The notes under the pieces were generated by a model. It did no database searches. It had not been told where the DNA came from and was given only the letters and a program-made list of their open reading frames with translations. Shown in pieces: positions 7,967 to 14,501 of a DNA stretch of 17,232 bases. Within the stretch, counting starts at the first letter, position 1, and each line of letters starts with the position of its first letter. The position numbers were made by a program, and so were the translations under genes. Source of the stretch: Bacillota bacterium (GTDB lineage Bacteria > Bacillota > Clostridia > Christensenellales > Aristaeellaceae); the NCBI GenBank assembly GCA_023409955.1, contig JAEYQQ010000085.1, positions 1 through 17,232 of the forward strand. The letters run 5' to 3'.

Positions 7967-8165
7967 ACGGCTTCCTTTCTGCAGGGGCACTGACCCTGCA
8001 CAACCCTGTCCAAGAATCTCATCCTTGGAAACCGATTCAATCGATGAATTCCCGATTACACTCAGCATTTTTTCTTCAAAAGAAAAAGCAAATAAAGCTT
8101 TCCGGCTGACATTTAACCTTCTAAATCAGCAATAGCAGACCTAAGGGACGATATTCCCTGCAGAA
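7967..8165 (-). promoter_or_regulatory. gltX leader with three hairpins, no T-box
   Basis: This 199-nt stretch between glnS and gltX can form three small hairpins on the minus strand: TTTTTCTT/AAGAAAAA (8069-8087, 3-nt loop), TCCAAG/CTTGGA (8009-8029) and TGCAGGG/CCCTGCA (7980-8000, 7-nt loop). The last abuts the gltX ribosome binding site (about 7971-7980). I could not find the T-box AGGGTGGNACCGCG sequence. There is no convincing promoter, so gltX may be read through from glnS. An in-frame extension of gltX through part of this region is open but has no supporting ribosome site. Confidence 0.4.
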
Positions 8166-9872
8166 TTACTTGTTAACCTTTGCCCAGCTGTCCTTAAGGG
8201 TTACCGTGCGGTTGTAAACAAGCTTTCCGGCATTGGAATCAATATCCTTGCAGAAATACCCCAAACGCAAGAACTGGAAGGTATTACCGATTTCAGCTTT
8301 TGCCAAGGCCGGCTCACAAAATCCATTTGCAACAACCAGGCTGCTTTTGTTCAAGCGGCTCAAGAAGTCCTTCTTGTCGGAGACAGCCTTTTCAGTGGCT
8401 TCGTCTTCATCTGTATCTTGATCGTTTTCATCAGCCAGCAACGGTTCGTAGAGCCTGGCTTCCATAGGTACAGCATCGGCTGCGTTTACCCAATGCAGCG
8501 TGCCCTTGACCTTGCGGGAAGCACCTTCGCTGCCGCTGCGGCTTTCCAGGTCTGCGGTGCAGCGAAGCTCCACCACAATGCCATTATCATCTTTTACAAG
8601 CTCATCGCAGCGGATGATATAGGCACCCTTTAAGCGCACCTCACCGCCTGGGTAGAGGCGGAAGAACTTCTTTACCGGTACTTCCATAAAATCATCCTGC
8701 TCAATATACAGTTCACGGCCAAAGGTTACCTGACGGCTGCCAAGCTCCGGATGTTCTGGATGGTTTTCCATCTCAATATCATCCGTCTTTCCTTCTGGCC
8801 AGTTGGTCAAAACGATTTTCAGAGGATTCAATACGGCCATGGCCCTGGGTGCTTTATTGCCAAGGTCCTCCCGCACACAGTGCTCTAAAAGTGCAAAGTC
8901 AACCGTGCTGTCAGCCTTGTTAATGCCAATGCGATCCACAAAATCACGGATTGCAGCTGGGGTATAACCACGGCGGCGCATGGCGCAAAGGGTGGGCATA
9001 CGGGGATCGTCCCAGCCGGATACATACCCTTCTTCCACCAGCTTACGCAGATACCGCTTACTCATGATGGTGCGGGTGATGTTCAGCCGTGCAAATTCGA
9101 TCTGCCTGGGTCTACCGGGCAACATGTGAGCGGATTTTTCCACCACCCAATCATATAAAGGCCGGTGATCCTCATACTCCAAGGAACACATGGAATGAGT
9201 AATGCCTTCCAGTGCATCGCCGATGGGATGAGCAAAATCGTACATGGGATAGATGCACCATGTTTTGCCTGTGCGGTGATGTTCCTTGTACAGTATGCGG
9301 TACATAGCCGGATCCCGCATGTTGATGTTAGGGGATGACATGTCGATCTTTGCCCTTAATATATACCGGCCTTCTGAGAATTCACCAGCACGCATACGGC
9401 TGAATAATTCCAGACTTTCCTCAACTGGGCGATCACGCCAGGGGGAGTTCTTGCCGGGAGATGTCAAAGTACCCCTGTACTCCCGCATCTGCTCCTGAGT
9501 CAGCTCATCCACATAGGCCAAGCCGCGTTTGATCCAGTCCACAGCGATTTCATAGCATTTTTCATAATAATCGCTGGCATAGAATAGGCCGCCGTTCCAG
9601 TCAAAACCAAGCCAGCGGATGTCGGCCATGATGCCATCTACATATTCCGTTTCTTCCTTGGCTGGGTTAGTATCATCAAACCGCAGATTGCACAGGCCAT
9701 CAAACTTCTCTGCTGCACCAAAATCAGCAACCAAGGCTTTGCAGTGGCCAATGTGAAGGTATCCGTTGGGTTCGGGAGGGAAACGTGTGTGCACGCGTTG
9801 GTAACGGTGTTCCGCCAGATCTTGTTCTATGGCGTCCCAAATAAAATTCGAACGTGCTGCTTCGTTTTCCAT
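8166..9872 (-). CDS. glnS: Glutaminyl-tRNA synthetase
   Basis: Class I synthetase charging tRNA-Gln with glutamine (568 residues; E. coli 554). Seen: TRFPPEPNGYLHIGHCKA with the HIGH motif at 40-43, NLRFDDTNPAKEE (62-74), the GlnRS-specific segment DFAHPIGDALEGITHSMCSLE (212-232), the MSKR form of KMSKS (270-273), GWDDPRMPTL (286-295), and the C-terminal beta-barrel anticodon-binding domains ending with GYFCKDIDS and NRTVTLKDSW. DDTNP, the SLEYEDHRPLYDW segment and the barrel separate it from GluRS. An acidic insert, about ADENDQDTDEDEATEKAV, lies between the two barrel parts. The start is firm: GGGAGG (9880-9885) sits 7 nt upstream. GlnRS is not universal in Firmicutes, many of which use GatCAB amidation instead. 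Its presence does not rule out GatCAB elsewhere. Confidence 0.97.
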   Translation of the reverse strand: MENEAARSNFIWDAIEQDLAEHRYQRVHTRFPPEPNGYLHIGHCKALVADFGAAEKFDGLCNLRFDDTNPAKEETEYVDGIMADIRWLGFDWNGGLFYASDYYEKCYEIAVDWIKRGLAYVDELTQEQMREYRGTLTSPGKNSPWRDRPVEESLELFSRMRAGEFSEGRYILRAKIDMSSPNINMRDPAMYRILYKEHHRTGKTWCIYPMYDFAHPIGDALEGITHSMCSLEYEDHRPLYDWVVEKSAHMLPGRPRQIEFARLNITRTIMSKRYLRKLVEEGYVSGWDDPRMPTLCAMRRRGYTPAAIRDFVDRIGINKADSTVDFALLEHCVREDLGNKAPRAMAVLNPLKIVLTNWPEGKTDDIEMENHPEHPELGSRQVTFGRELYIEQDDFMEVPVKKFFRLYPGGEVRLKGAYIIRCDELVKDDNGIVVELRCTADLESRSGSEGASRKVKGTLHWVNAADAVPMEARLYEPLLADENDQDTDEDEATEKAVSDKKDFLSRLNKSSLVVANGFCEPALAKAEIGNTFQFLRLGYFCKDIDSNAGKLVYNRTVTLKDSWAKVNK

Positions 9873-9937
9873 AAAATTACCTCCCGTTTCATATTTTGCA
9901 TTTTTTGTGTTTTTCCAATTGCTTGGGGCATTGAATC

Positions 9938-9966
9938 ATTATATCCGCTGCTGACTTAAAATACAA
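9938..9966 (-). promoter_or_regulatory. Sigma-A type promoter for glnS
   Basis: On the minus strand, TTGTAT (9961-9966), a 17-bp spacer, and a perfect TATAAT (9938-9943), about 66 nt upstream of the glnS ATG. The predicted leader of roughly 55-60 nt is T/A-rich, with no clear structure and no T-box. Confidence 0.7.
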
Positions 9967-10000
9967 TACAAGTAATTGCATTTCCATTGCTACCAACAAA

Positions 10001-10029
10001 AAATTTTGCTGAATAGTATCAGCAAATTT
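10001..10029. repeat. AT-rich inverted repeat between the glnS and AraC-family promoters
   Basis: TTTGCTGA (10005-10012) and TCAGCAAA (10019-10026) form a perfect 8-bp inverted repeat around ATAGTA. It extends by AAA/TTT with one bulged T. T-runs follow on both strands. It lies upstream of both divergent promoters, so it ends no gene of its own. It could be a regulator site or an insulating bidirectional terminator. Confidence 0.55.
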
Positions 10030-10075
10030 ATGTTTATTTTTACCATTTTTTCATGATTGCAGAATATCCCACCGC

Positions 10076-10104
10076 TTGACAACATCGCCAAACATGTATA
10101 CAAT
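10076..10104 (+). promoter_or_regulatory. Consensus-like promoter of the AraC-family gene
   Basis: A perfect -35 TTGACA (10076-10081), a 17-bp spacer and the -10 TACAAT (10099-10104), about 45 nt before the regulator start. An inverted repeat overlaps the -10, which suggests regulation at this promoter. Confidence 0.75.
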
Positions 10105-10137
10105 GTTTAAAATGGTAAGGAATCCGCCATGTTTGGG
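10088..10137 (+). promoter_or_regulatory. Operator-like repeats at the AraC-family promoter
   Basis: CCAAACATG (10088-10096) and CATGTTTGG (10128-10136) are perfect 9-bp inverted repeats 31 nt apart. AAACAT (10090-10095) also pairs with ATGTTT (10103-10108) around GTATACA, across the -10 box. CAATGTTT (10101) and CCATGTTT (10127) are near-direct repeats 26 bp apart. This arrangement would suit binding of a regulator, perhaps the neighbouring gene product acting on itself. Binding is inference. Confidence 0.45.
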
Positions 10138-10148
10138 AGATGAAGGAG

Positions 10149-11054
10149 ATGTCCTGCTATTTTTTTGGGGATACAGAAGCTCTTCCGCCCATCACGCTCA
10201 AAGTGGAAGGCTTGCACGAGCCTGATCCATTGGCGTGCCAGAGCGGCGTATGGATACATGCAGCCGGCAGCGCAATGCTAGAAACCGGGAAATATCCCGT
10301 TGCTCCCCGCAGCCAGTGGCGATGGGTTGCTGCCGAAAGCGGCAAGTTGGAAGTGTTTCAGGATGACAATGCAGTGCTTGCCTTTACAGAAGGCGAGTGC
10401 TTTGCTATACCTCCATCTGCCAGCATTGCACTTGCATCTGCTGGTGAATCACGCATTTTGTGGCTAGCGATGGATGGCCCCCTGGCTCCCACCTTTTTAA
10501 CAAGGATGGGTGTTCTATTACATACGCCAATCAAGCAAGGGGCACTGCCTTCCCAGTTGTATCTTACTAGGCAAATTGTTCAGGTCATCGTACGGCACAA
10601 CGGAACAAGCGACGCATCTTTCCAACTGCAGCAGCTCATGTGGGGCATGCTGGCTTCACACTCTGGCCAGCCTGTAGCTATGGATGCCATGCTGTCCCAC
10701 GAAATCGCCAAAGTGGTGGATACTCTTCGTGCCAACCAATACCGTGACAATTTTTCATTGGCCGAAATGGCTGCCATATCCCGTATGCCTATGGAGACCT
10801 TCCGTAAACGGTTTGTGGCTGAGGTAGGCATGCCGCCACTGGGTTACCTTTTGTTTTGCAAAATGGAACGGGCCAAAGCCCTTTTACAAGATCGTTATTC
10901 CGTCAAGCAAGCCGGTGCGGAGGTGGGTATGCAAGATCCGTACCATTTTTCCAAGCAGTTCAAGAACATTGTGGGTATGAGCCCTTCCGCCTATGTCAAG
11001 CACGCCTTGACTGATAAAGACAAGAAGGATCGGAAGCGTATTGAAAAAGAATAG
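10149..11054 (+). CDS. AraC-family transcriptional regulator
   Basis: A 301-residue protein with two parts. The N-terminal ~30-110 region is strand-rich and cupin-like (GKYPVAPRSQWRWV, GECFAIPPSASIAL), the usual ligand-sensing part. The C-terminal ~185-285 is an AraC/XylS DNA-binding domain with two helix-turn-helix units: SLAEMAAISRMPMETFRKRFVAEVG (203-227), then MERAKALLQ, SVKQAGAEVGMQDPYHFSKQF (251-271) and the signature GMSPSAYVK. A lysine-rich tail follows. Two ATGs are possible, 10140 and 10149. The second is preferred because GGGAG (10135-10139) lies 9 nt before it, while for the first it would abut the codon. It has its own strong promoter with operator-like repeats and is divergent from glnS. 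The ligand and targets are unknown. Confidence 0.93.
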   Translation: MSCYFFGDTEALPPITLKVEGLHEPDPLACQSGVWIHAAGSAMLETGKYPVAPRSQWRWVAAESGKLEVFQDDNAVLAFTEGECFAIPPSASIALASAGESRILWLAMDGPLAPTFLTRMGVLLHTPIKQGALPSQLYLTRQIVQVIVRHNGTSDASFQLQQLMWGMLASHSGQPVAMDAMLSHEIAKVVDTLRANQYRDNFSLAEMAAISRMPMETFRKRFVAEVGMPPLGYLLFCKMERAKALLQDRYSVKQAGAEVGMQDPYHFSKQFKNIVGMSPSAYVKHALTDKDKKDRKRIEKE

Positions 11055-11055
11055 A

Positions 11056-11087
11056 CACAAGCCCGAAACGTTTGTTTAGGGCTTGTG
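11056..11087 (+). terminator. Hairpin after the AraC-family gene
   Basis: CACAAGCCC (11056-11064) pairs perfectly with GGGCTTGTG (11079-11087) around a 14-nt loop, one base after the stop codon. On the plus strand no U-run follows. On the minus strand the 3' side continues TCTATTCTTTTTC, so it could also act as a second stop for leftward transcripts. Confidence 0.6.
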
Positions 11088-11137
11088 AACACTTCGGCTC
11101 TGCAATGTATCATCATATGATCATCAGCTATGTACAT

Positions 11138-11169
11138 ACAAAAACAGCAGCGCATCTTCAGCGCTGCTG
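11138..11169 (-). terminator. Intrinsic terminator of the glycosyltransferase gene
   Basis: On the minus strand a 9-bp GC-rich stem, CAGCAGCGC / GCGCTGCTG (11161-11169 with 11145-11153), with a 7-nt loop, is followed at once by TTTTTGT. It lies about 15 nt after the stop. This is the clearest intrinsic terminator in the window. Confidence 0.85.
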
Positions 11170-11183
11170 CTATTGTTATCGCT

Positions 11184-12614
11184 TTACTTTATCCCAACCT
11201 TGGCTACAGGCACATCATCCTCTTCAGCATCCACATTGGGCAGAAGCTTTGCCCTTACGGCTATGTGTCCATCCCGTCCCTTTTCCAAGCGCTTGATTTT
11301 GTGATCCGTCTTTACCCACTGACTCTGCCGGCGATATTTAAACAAACCCTTGATCTGGGAGCAGGTCGCCAGCGAAATGTTCAAAATAAAGCTGAAAATC
11401 ATCATGGGAATCGTTCTTAAACGCAATGGGATTTTGTTATCCACCCAGTCTGAAAAATAAAACAAAAAGAAATAGCTATAGAGTAATATCGCCAAGGAAG
11501 ATACAGAGGATAACCAGCCACCCCGAACAGTTGCTGAAATTGCGCTCAGAATGGATGTTTCCAATACAGCCAATGCTTCCATGCCGTTTTGACCGCTTAT
11601 GAGTATGCTTTCAATCGCAAAGAGTGCTGCAGAAGCCAATAGCTGAAGTGCTAAGATCACATTGGCTGTCAAACTGATCATGTACGTCAATACAGATACA
11701 GCTTCCTTAAATGATATACTCCCGTCCTTCAGCCTTTTAAAAACCTTGCCTGTGTTGCGAAAGATAACAAACCAGTGCCCCTGTGCCCAGCGGGTTCGCT
11801 GCCGATAGCTGGCTCTGACACTGGTGGGCTTTTCATCATACACCCTCACGTTGTGATTCCATAGGATCCGCTTTCCCTCCAAGGTGGCCTCCACCTGGAT
11901 TTCCAAATCCTCTGTCAGCGACATGGTGGTCCAGCCGCCTCGAGCATACAGGTACTTTGTATCCACAGCAAAACCGGTGCCGCAGATAGAGTTATTCAAG
12001 CCCAGCTGGTATTTTGCCAGCTGAATGAAGCGGTTTGTTAAGGTATAACTGGTATAATAAAACCAAGCCACAATGCCCTTTTTATTTTTTGAACCCAGAT
12101 AACATTGTATGAACTCAGGGCTGTTTTCACTGATATACTGACTGTTGATCTCCAAGAACATATTCGGATCAATCAAATTATCAGCATCAAAAATCATCAG
12201 TATATCGTAATTATCTTGATAGCCCTCCAGCATGTTCAGTGCCTGATTGAGCGCCACAGGCTTTCCAGTAGGCGAATCGGGGGATGCTTTTGTTAATGTA
12301 ATAACATTTGCGCCCATCTGCCTGGCAACAACCTCGGTTTTATCGGTGCAATTATCTGCAATAATATAGAAATCGTACAGTTCCTTGGGGTACTCCATAT
12401 GCGCCAGATTTTCAATAATATCGGGAATAACGGTTTCCTCATTATGGGCCGGTACCAGAACCAAAAAACGCTTTTGAGGCGGATGATCTTGATACGCTTT
12501 CTGGCGACGCCTAAAGCCAAATAAGCTCAAGACCAGCTGATAGACCATCAATGCTGTAATGATAACCCCCAAGAGTGAGGATAAGAATCCAAGGATCAAG
12601 CGGACCGTCTGCAC
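11184..12614 (-). CDS. Membrane-bound processive glycosyltransferase, GT2 family
   Basis: A 476-residue membrane protein. Seen: one N-terminal membrane segment (about 7-33), a cytoplasmic GT-A domain beginning FLVLVPAHNEE (50-60), IADNCTD (85-91), the metal-binding DAD (143-145), the TED acceptor-site motif (234-236) and the processive QxxRW signature as QRTRW (272-276), then three or so membrane segments (about 305-340, 367-389, 400-420) and a charged C-terminal tail. This set of motifs is that of cellulose synthase, hyaluronan synthase and PgaC/IcaA enzymes, which polymerise a UDP-sugar and pass the chain through the membrane. The sugar cannot be told. The start codon is GTG at 12614, with GGGAGG (12622-12627) exactly 7 nt before it. 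No partner such as a deacetylase or PilZ domain gene is adjacent; the leftward neighbour across the terminator is the AraC-family regulator. Confidence 0.92.
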   Translation of the reverse strand: MQTVRLILGFLSSLLGVIITALMVYQLVLSLFGFRRRQKAYQDHPPQKRFLVLVPAHNEETVIPDIIENLAHMEYPKELYDFYIIADNCTDKTEVVARQMGANVITLTKASPDSPTGKPVALNQALNMLEGYQDNYDILMIFDADNLIDPNMFLEINSQYISENSPEFIQCYLGSKNKKGIVAWFYYTSYTLTNRFIQLAKYQLGLNNSICGTGFAVDTKYLYARGGWTTMSLTEDLEIQVEATLEGKRILWNHNVRVYDEKPTSVRASYRQRTRWAQGHWFVIFRNTGKVFKRLKDGSISFKEAVSVLTYMISLTANVILALQLLASAALFAIESILISGQNGMEALAVLETSILSAISATVRGGWLSSVSSLAILLYSYFFLFYFSDWVDNKIPLRLRTIPMMIFSFILNISLATCSQIKGLFKYRRQSQWVKTDHKIKRLEKGRDGHIAVRAKLLPNVDAEEDDVPVAKVGIK

Positions 12615-12629
12615 AATGTAACCTCCCTA

Positions 12630-12658
12630 GCTTCGGGCTTTTATTTTCGCGCCCAAGC
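12630..12658 (-). other. Leader hairpin before the glycosyltransferase ribosome site
   Basis: On the minus strand GCTTGGGC (12651-12658) pairs with GCCCGAAGC (12630-12638), with one bulged base and a 12-nt A-rich loop. It ends two bases before the GGGAGG ribosome site. It may affect translation, but it resembles no riboswitch I know. Confidence 0.35.
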
Positions 12659-12692
12659 CTGCTTATGCAGTAAAGAAAGACGAATGCACCGT

Positions 12693-12722
12693 ATTAAACA
12701 ATATATGATCCGTCTTTGTCAA
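12693..12722 (-). promoter_or_regulatory. Promoter for the glycosyltransferase gene
   Basis: On the minus strand a perfect TTGACA (12717-12722), an 18-bp spacer and TTTAAT (12693-12698, five of six matches). It lies between the nucleoside kinase stop at 12730 and the glycosyltransferase start, giving a leader of roughly 70 nt. No terminator separates it from the upstream gene, so readthrough is also possible. Confidence 0.7.
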
Positions 12723-12729
12723 GTATTTC

Positions 12730-14385
12730 TTATGGGGATGTATTGTAAAAAGTACAACCGCCGATAAACTCCCTGAGTATGGATATAGGCGGAATTTCAT
12801 CAAGTACATTCTCAGCAGGGAGAACCAGATATTGGAGCGTTTTTAACAACCGCCGAGCCAGGAGATAGTTGGGGTTTTCTGGCGGAATGGCCTTTAGCAC
12901 ATCATATGCCGTTGCCTTAAGCACCGGCAGCTCATAATGCAGGGCCGTATTAAACATGACATCCGCCTCTTCCTGGTAGGGAAATATCCATTTATCCTCG
13001 CCTCTGCGAACACTTTCCCACATGCTCATGGTTGTGTTTGGCTCAGTGCCCCTGAATTGAAAATCGCGGACAATACGCCGCAGCAAGCGAACGTCAGTTG
13101 TTCGGATACGGTTATGATTGTCCAGATTGATGCATGTCAATGCGCTAACATAGATCCGGAAAATCATTTCCTGTGGAAGGTGACCAGACAATAAGGGATT
13201 CAAACCGTGTATACCCTCCACCAATATGGGCTGATCCGTGCCTACCTGCAAGGGTTCATGCACCTGTTCACGTTTGCCTGCTTTGAAATTGAAGCGTGGC
13301 ATTTGTGCCGTTTCACCAGCCAGCAGCTGATTGAGGCAATCTTCAAACAAGGGGATATCGATGGTGTGTATGGATTCCAGATCCACACTTCCATCTGCCT
13401 CCAACGGAATGTCTGACCGGTTCAAATAGAAATCATCCAAAGATAAGAGCACCGGCTTGAATCCCAGAACCTGCAAATGAATCTTCAAGCGATTTGAAAA
13501 GGTTGTCTTACCGCTGGAGGATGGACCGGCGATCAATATCAGGCGCGCATTGCGCTTTTGAATGTCATCGGCAATAGCGGCAATTGATTTGTCGTGCAGT
13601 GCCTCGTTAATGCGGATAAACTCTCTGAAGCGACCATTCTTGACCATACAGTTAATGTCTGAAATGTTGGTGGCCTCCAAAACTTCACACCATCGCTGGG
13701 ATTGGGCAAACACCTGCAAATGCTTGGTTCTTTGCACATATGGCGCAGGCTGCGTTGGGTCCGATGGCCCAGGCATTTGAATCACAAGGCCTGGGGCGTG
13801 CTGCCTTAATGAAAACACCCGTACCCATGCAGTTGACGGAAGCATGGCGCCATAAAAGTACTCCCTCATACCGCCGCAGCCGTACACGGGAAAATCATGA
13901 TTGGGCCGGTAAGACAAGAGCTGAACCTTGTCCTCCTGCTGTTCATCTTTGAAGTATGCAATGGCTGCATCCCTATTCCACAATTCTTTTTCAAATGGCA
14001 AATTGCTTTGCACAATCCGCCGCATTTCTTTTTCAAGGTCTTCTGTATCGCTGCGGGTTAAAACCCTGTTCTGAAACTTTAAAAAAACACCGTAGCCAAT
14101 GCTGTTGTTGATACGCACTTGCTCATCTGGAAACAACCGCTTGGCCGCCAGCAAAAACACAAACCTAAGCGAACGCTCATACACGCGGCGCCCCTCTTCA
14201 TGGGCGAAGGTAATGCTATCTAGCTCCATACCGTCGCGAAGCGGTTGGTTTAATTCCAGCACCAGACCGCCCCAGCGCAAAGCTAGAATTTTGTCCTTCA
14301 TTTCTGGCCAGAGGTCATTTACAACCTGAGCGGCTATCGCATTCTCGGTGAACGTACCTTCACGTCCGTCCAAGATGATTTTCAT
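12730..14385 (-). CDS. TGS-domain nucleoside (uridine) kinase family protein
   Basis: A 551-residue protein in three parts. Residues 1-62 look like a TGS domain. Residues ~63-200 resemble the second (SAD) domain of threonyl-tRNA synthetase, with YERSLRFVFLLAAKRLFPDE and the later segment DTEDLEKEMRRIV. From about 280 there is a P-loop kinase of the uridine kinase/phosphoribulokinase fold, with Walker A GPSSSGKTT (287-295), LSLDDFY (314-320), DLESIHTIDI, LVEGIHGLNP, and RLLRRIVRDFQFRG. Proteins of this build are annotated as nucleoside kinases in Clostridia, Bacteroidetes and Thermotoga. The expected reaction is phosphorylation of a nucleoside such as uridine or cytidine by ATP. The ThrRS editing residues appear to be absent (see findings). 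AAAGGA (14393-14398), 7 nt before the ATG, supports the start. It follows the exonuclease gene after 116 nt with no strong promoter visible. Confidence 0.88.
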   Translation of the reverse strand: MKIILDGREGTFTENAIAAQVVNDLWPEMKDKILALRWGGLVLELNQPLRDGMELDSITFAHEEGRRVYERSLRFVFLLAAKRLFPDEQVRINNSIGYGVFLKFQNRVLTRSDTEDLEKEMRRIVQSNLPFEKELWNRDAAIAYFKDEQQEDKVQLLSYRPNHDFPVYGCGGMREYFYGAMLPSTAWVRVFSLRQHAPGLVIQMPGPSDPTQPAPYVQRTKHLQVFAQSQRWCEVLEATNISDINCMVKNGRFREFIRINEALHDKSIAAIADDIQKRNARLILIAGPSSSGKTTFSNRLKIHLQVLGFKPVLLSLDDFYLNRSDIPLEADGSVDLESIHTIDIPLFEDCLNQLLAGETAQMPRFNFKAGKREQVHEPLQVGTDQPILVEGIHGLNPLLSGHLPQEMIFRIYVSALTCINLDNHNRIRTTDVRLLRRIVRDFQFRGTEPNTTMSMWESVRRGEDKWIFPYQEEADVMFNTALHYELPVLKATAYDVLKAIPPENPNYLLARRLLKTLQYLVLPAENVLDEIPPISILREFIGGCTFYNTSP

Positions 14386-14501
14386 GAATCTGTCCTTTCT
14401 GCCGCAGCTGCTTGCAGCCGATGCCCCCGGTATCTTATGCCAGAGTACGTCACCAAAACACTTTTAACCACCTGCCTGGTGATTATTCATTCTCAGCTTC
14501 A

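Noticed and set aside
7967..8068. 34-residue N-terminal extension of GluRS
   Set aside because: The family starts at the Met before VRTRFAPSPTG, and the ribosome site fits that codon. The upstream open frame is probably chance.
11108..11124. Palindrome ATCATATGAT between the two terminators
   Set aside because: A short AT-rich palindrome is expected by chance and has no context that gives it a role.
14386..14501. Promoter for the nucleoside kinase (TAAGAT with a weak upstream hexamer)
   Set aside because: TGTTTT-17-TAAGAT matches consensus too poorly to report as a feature.
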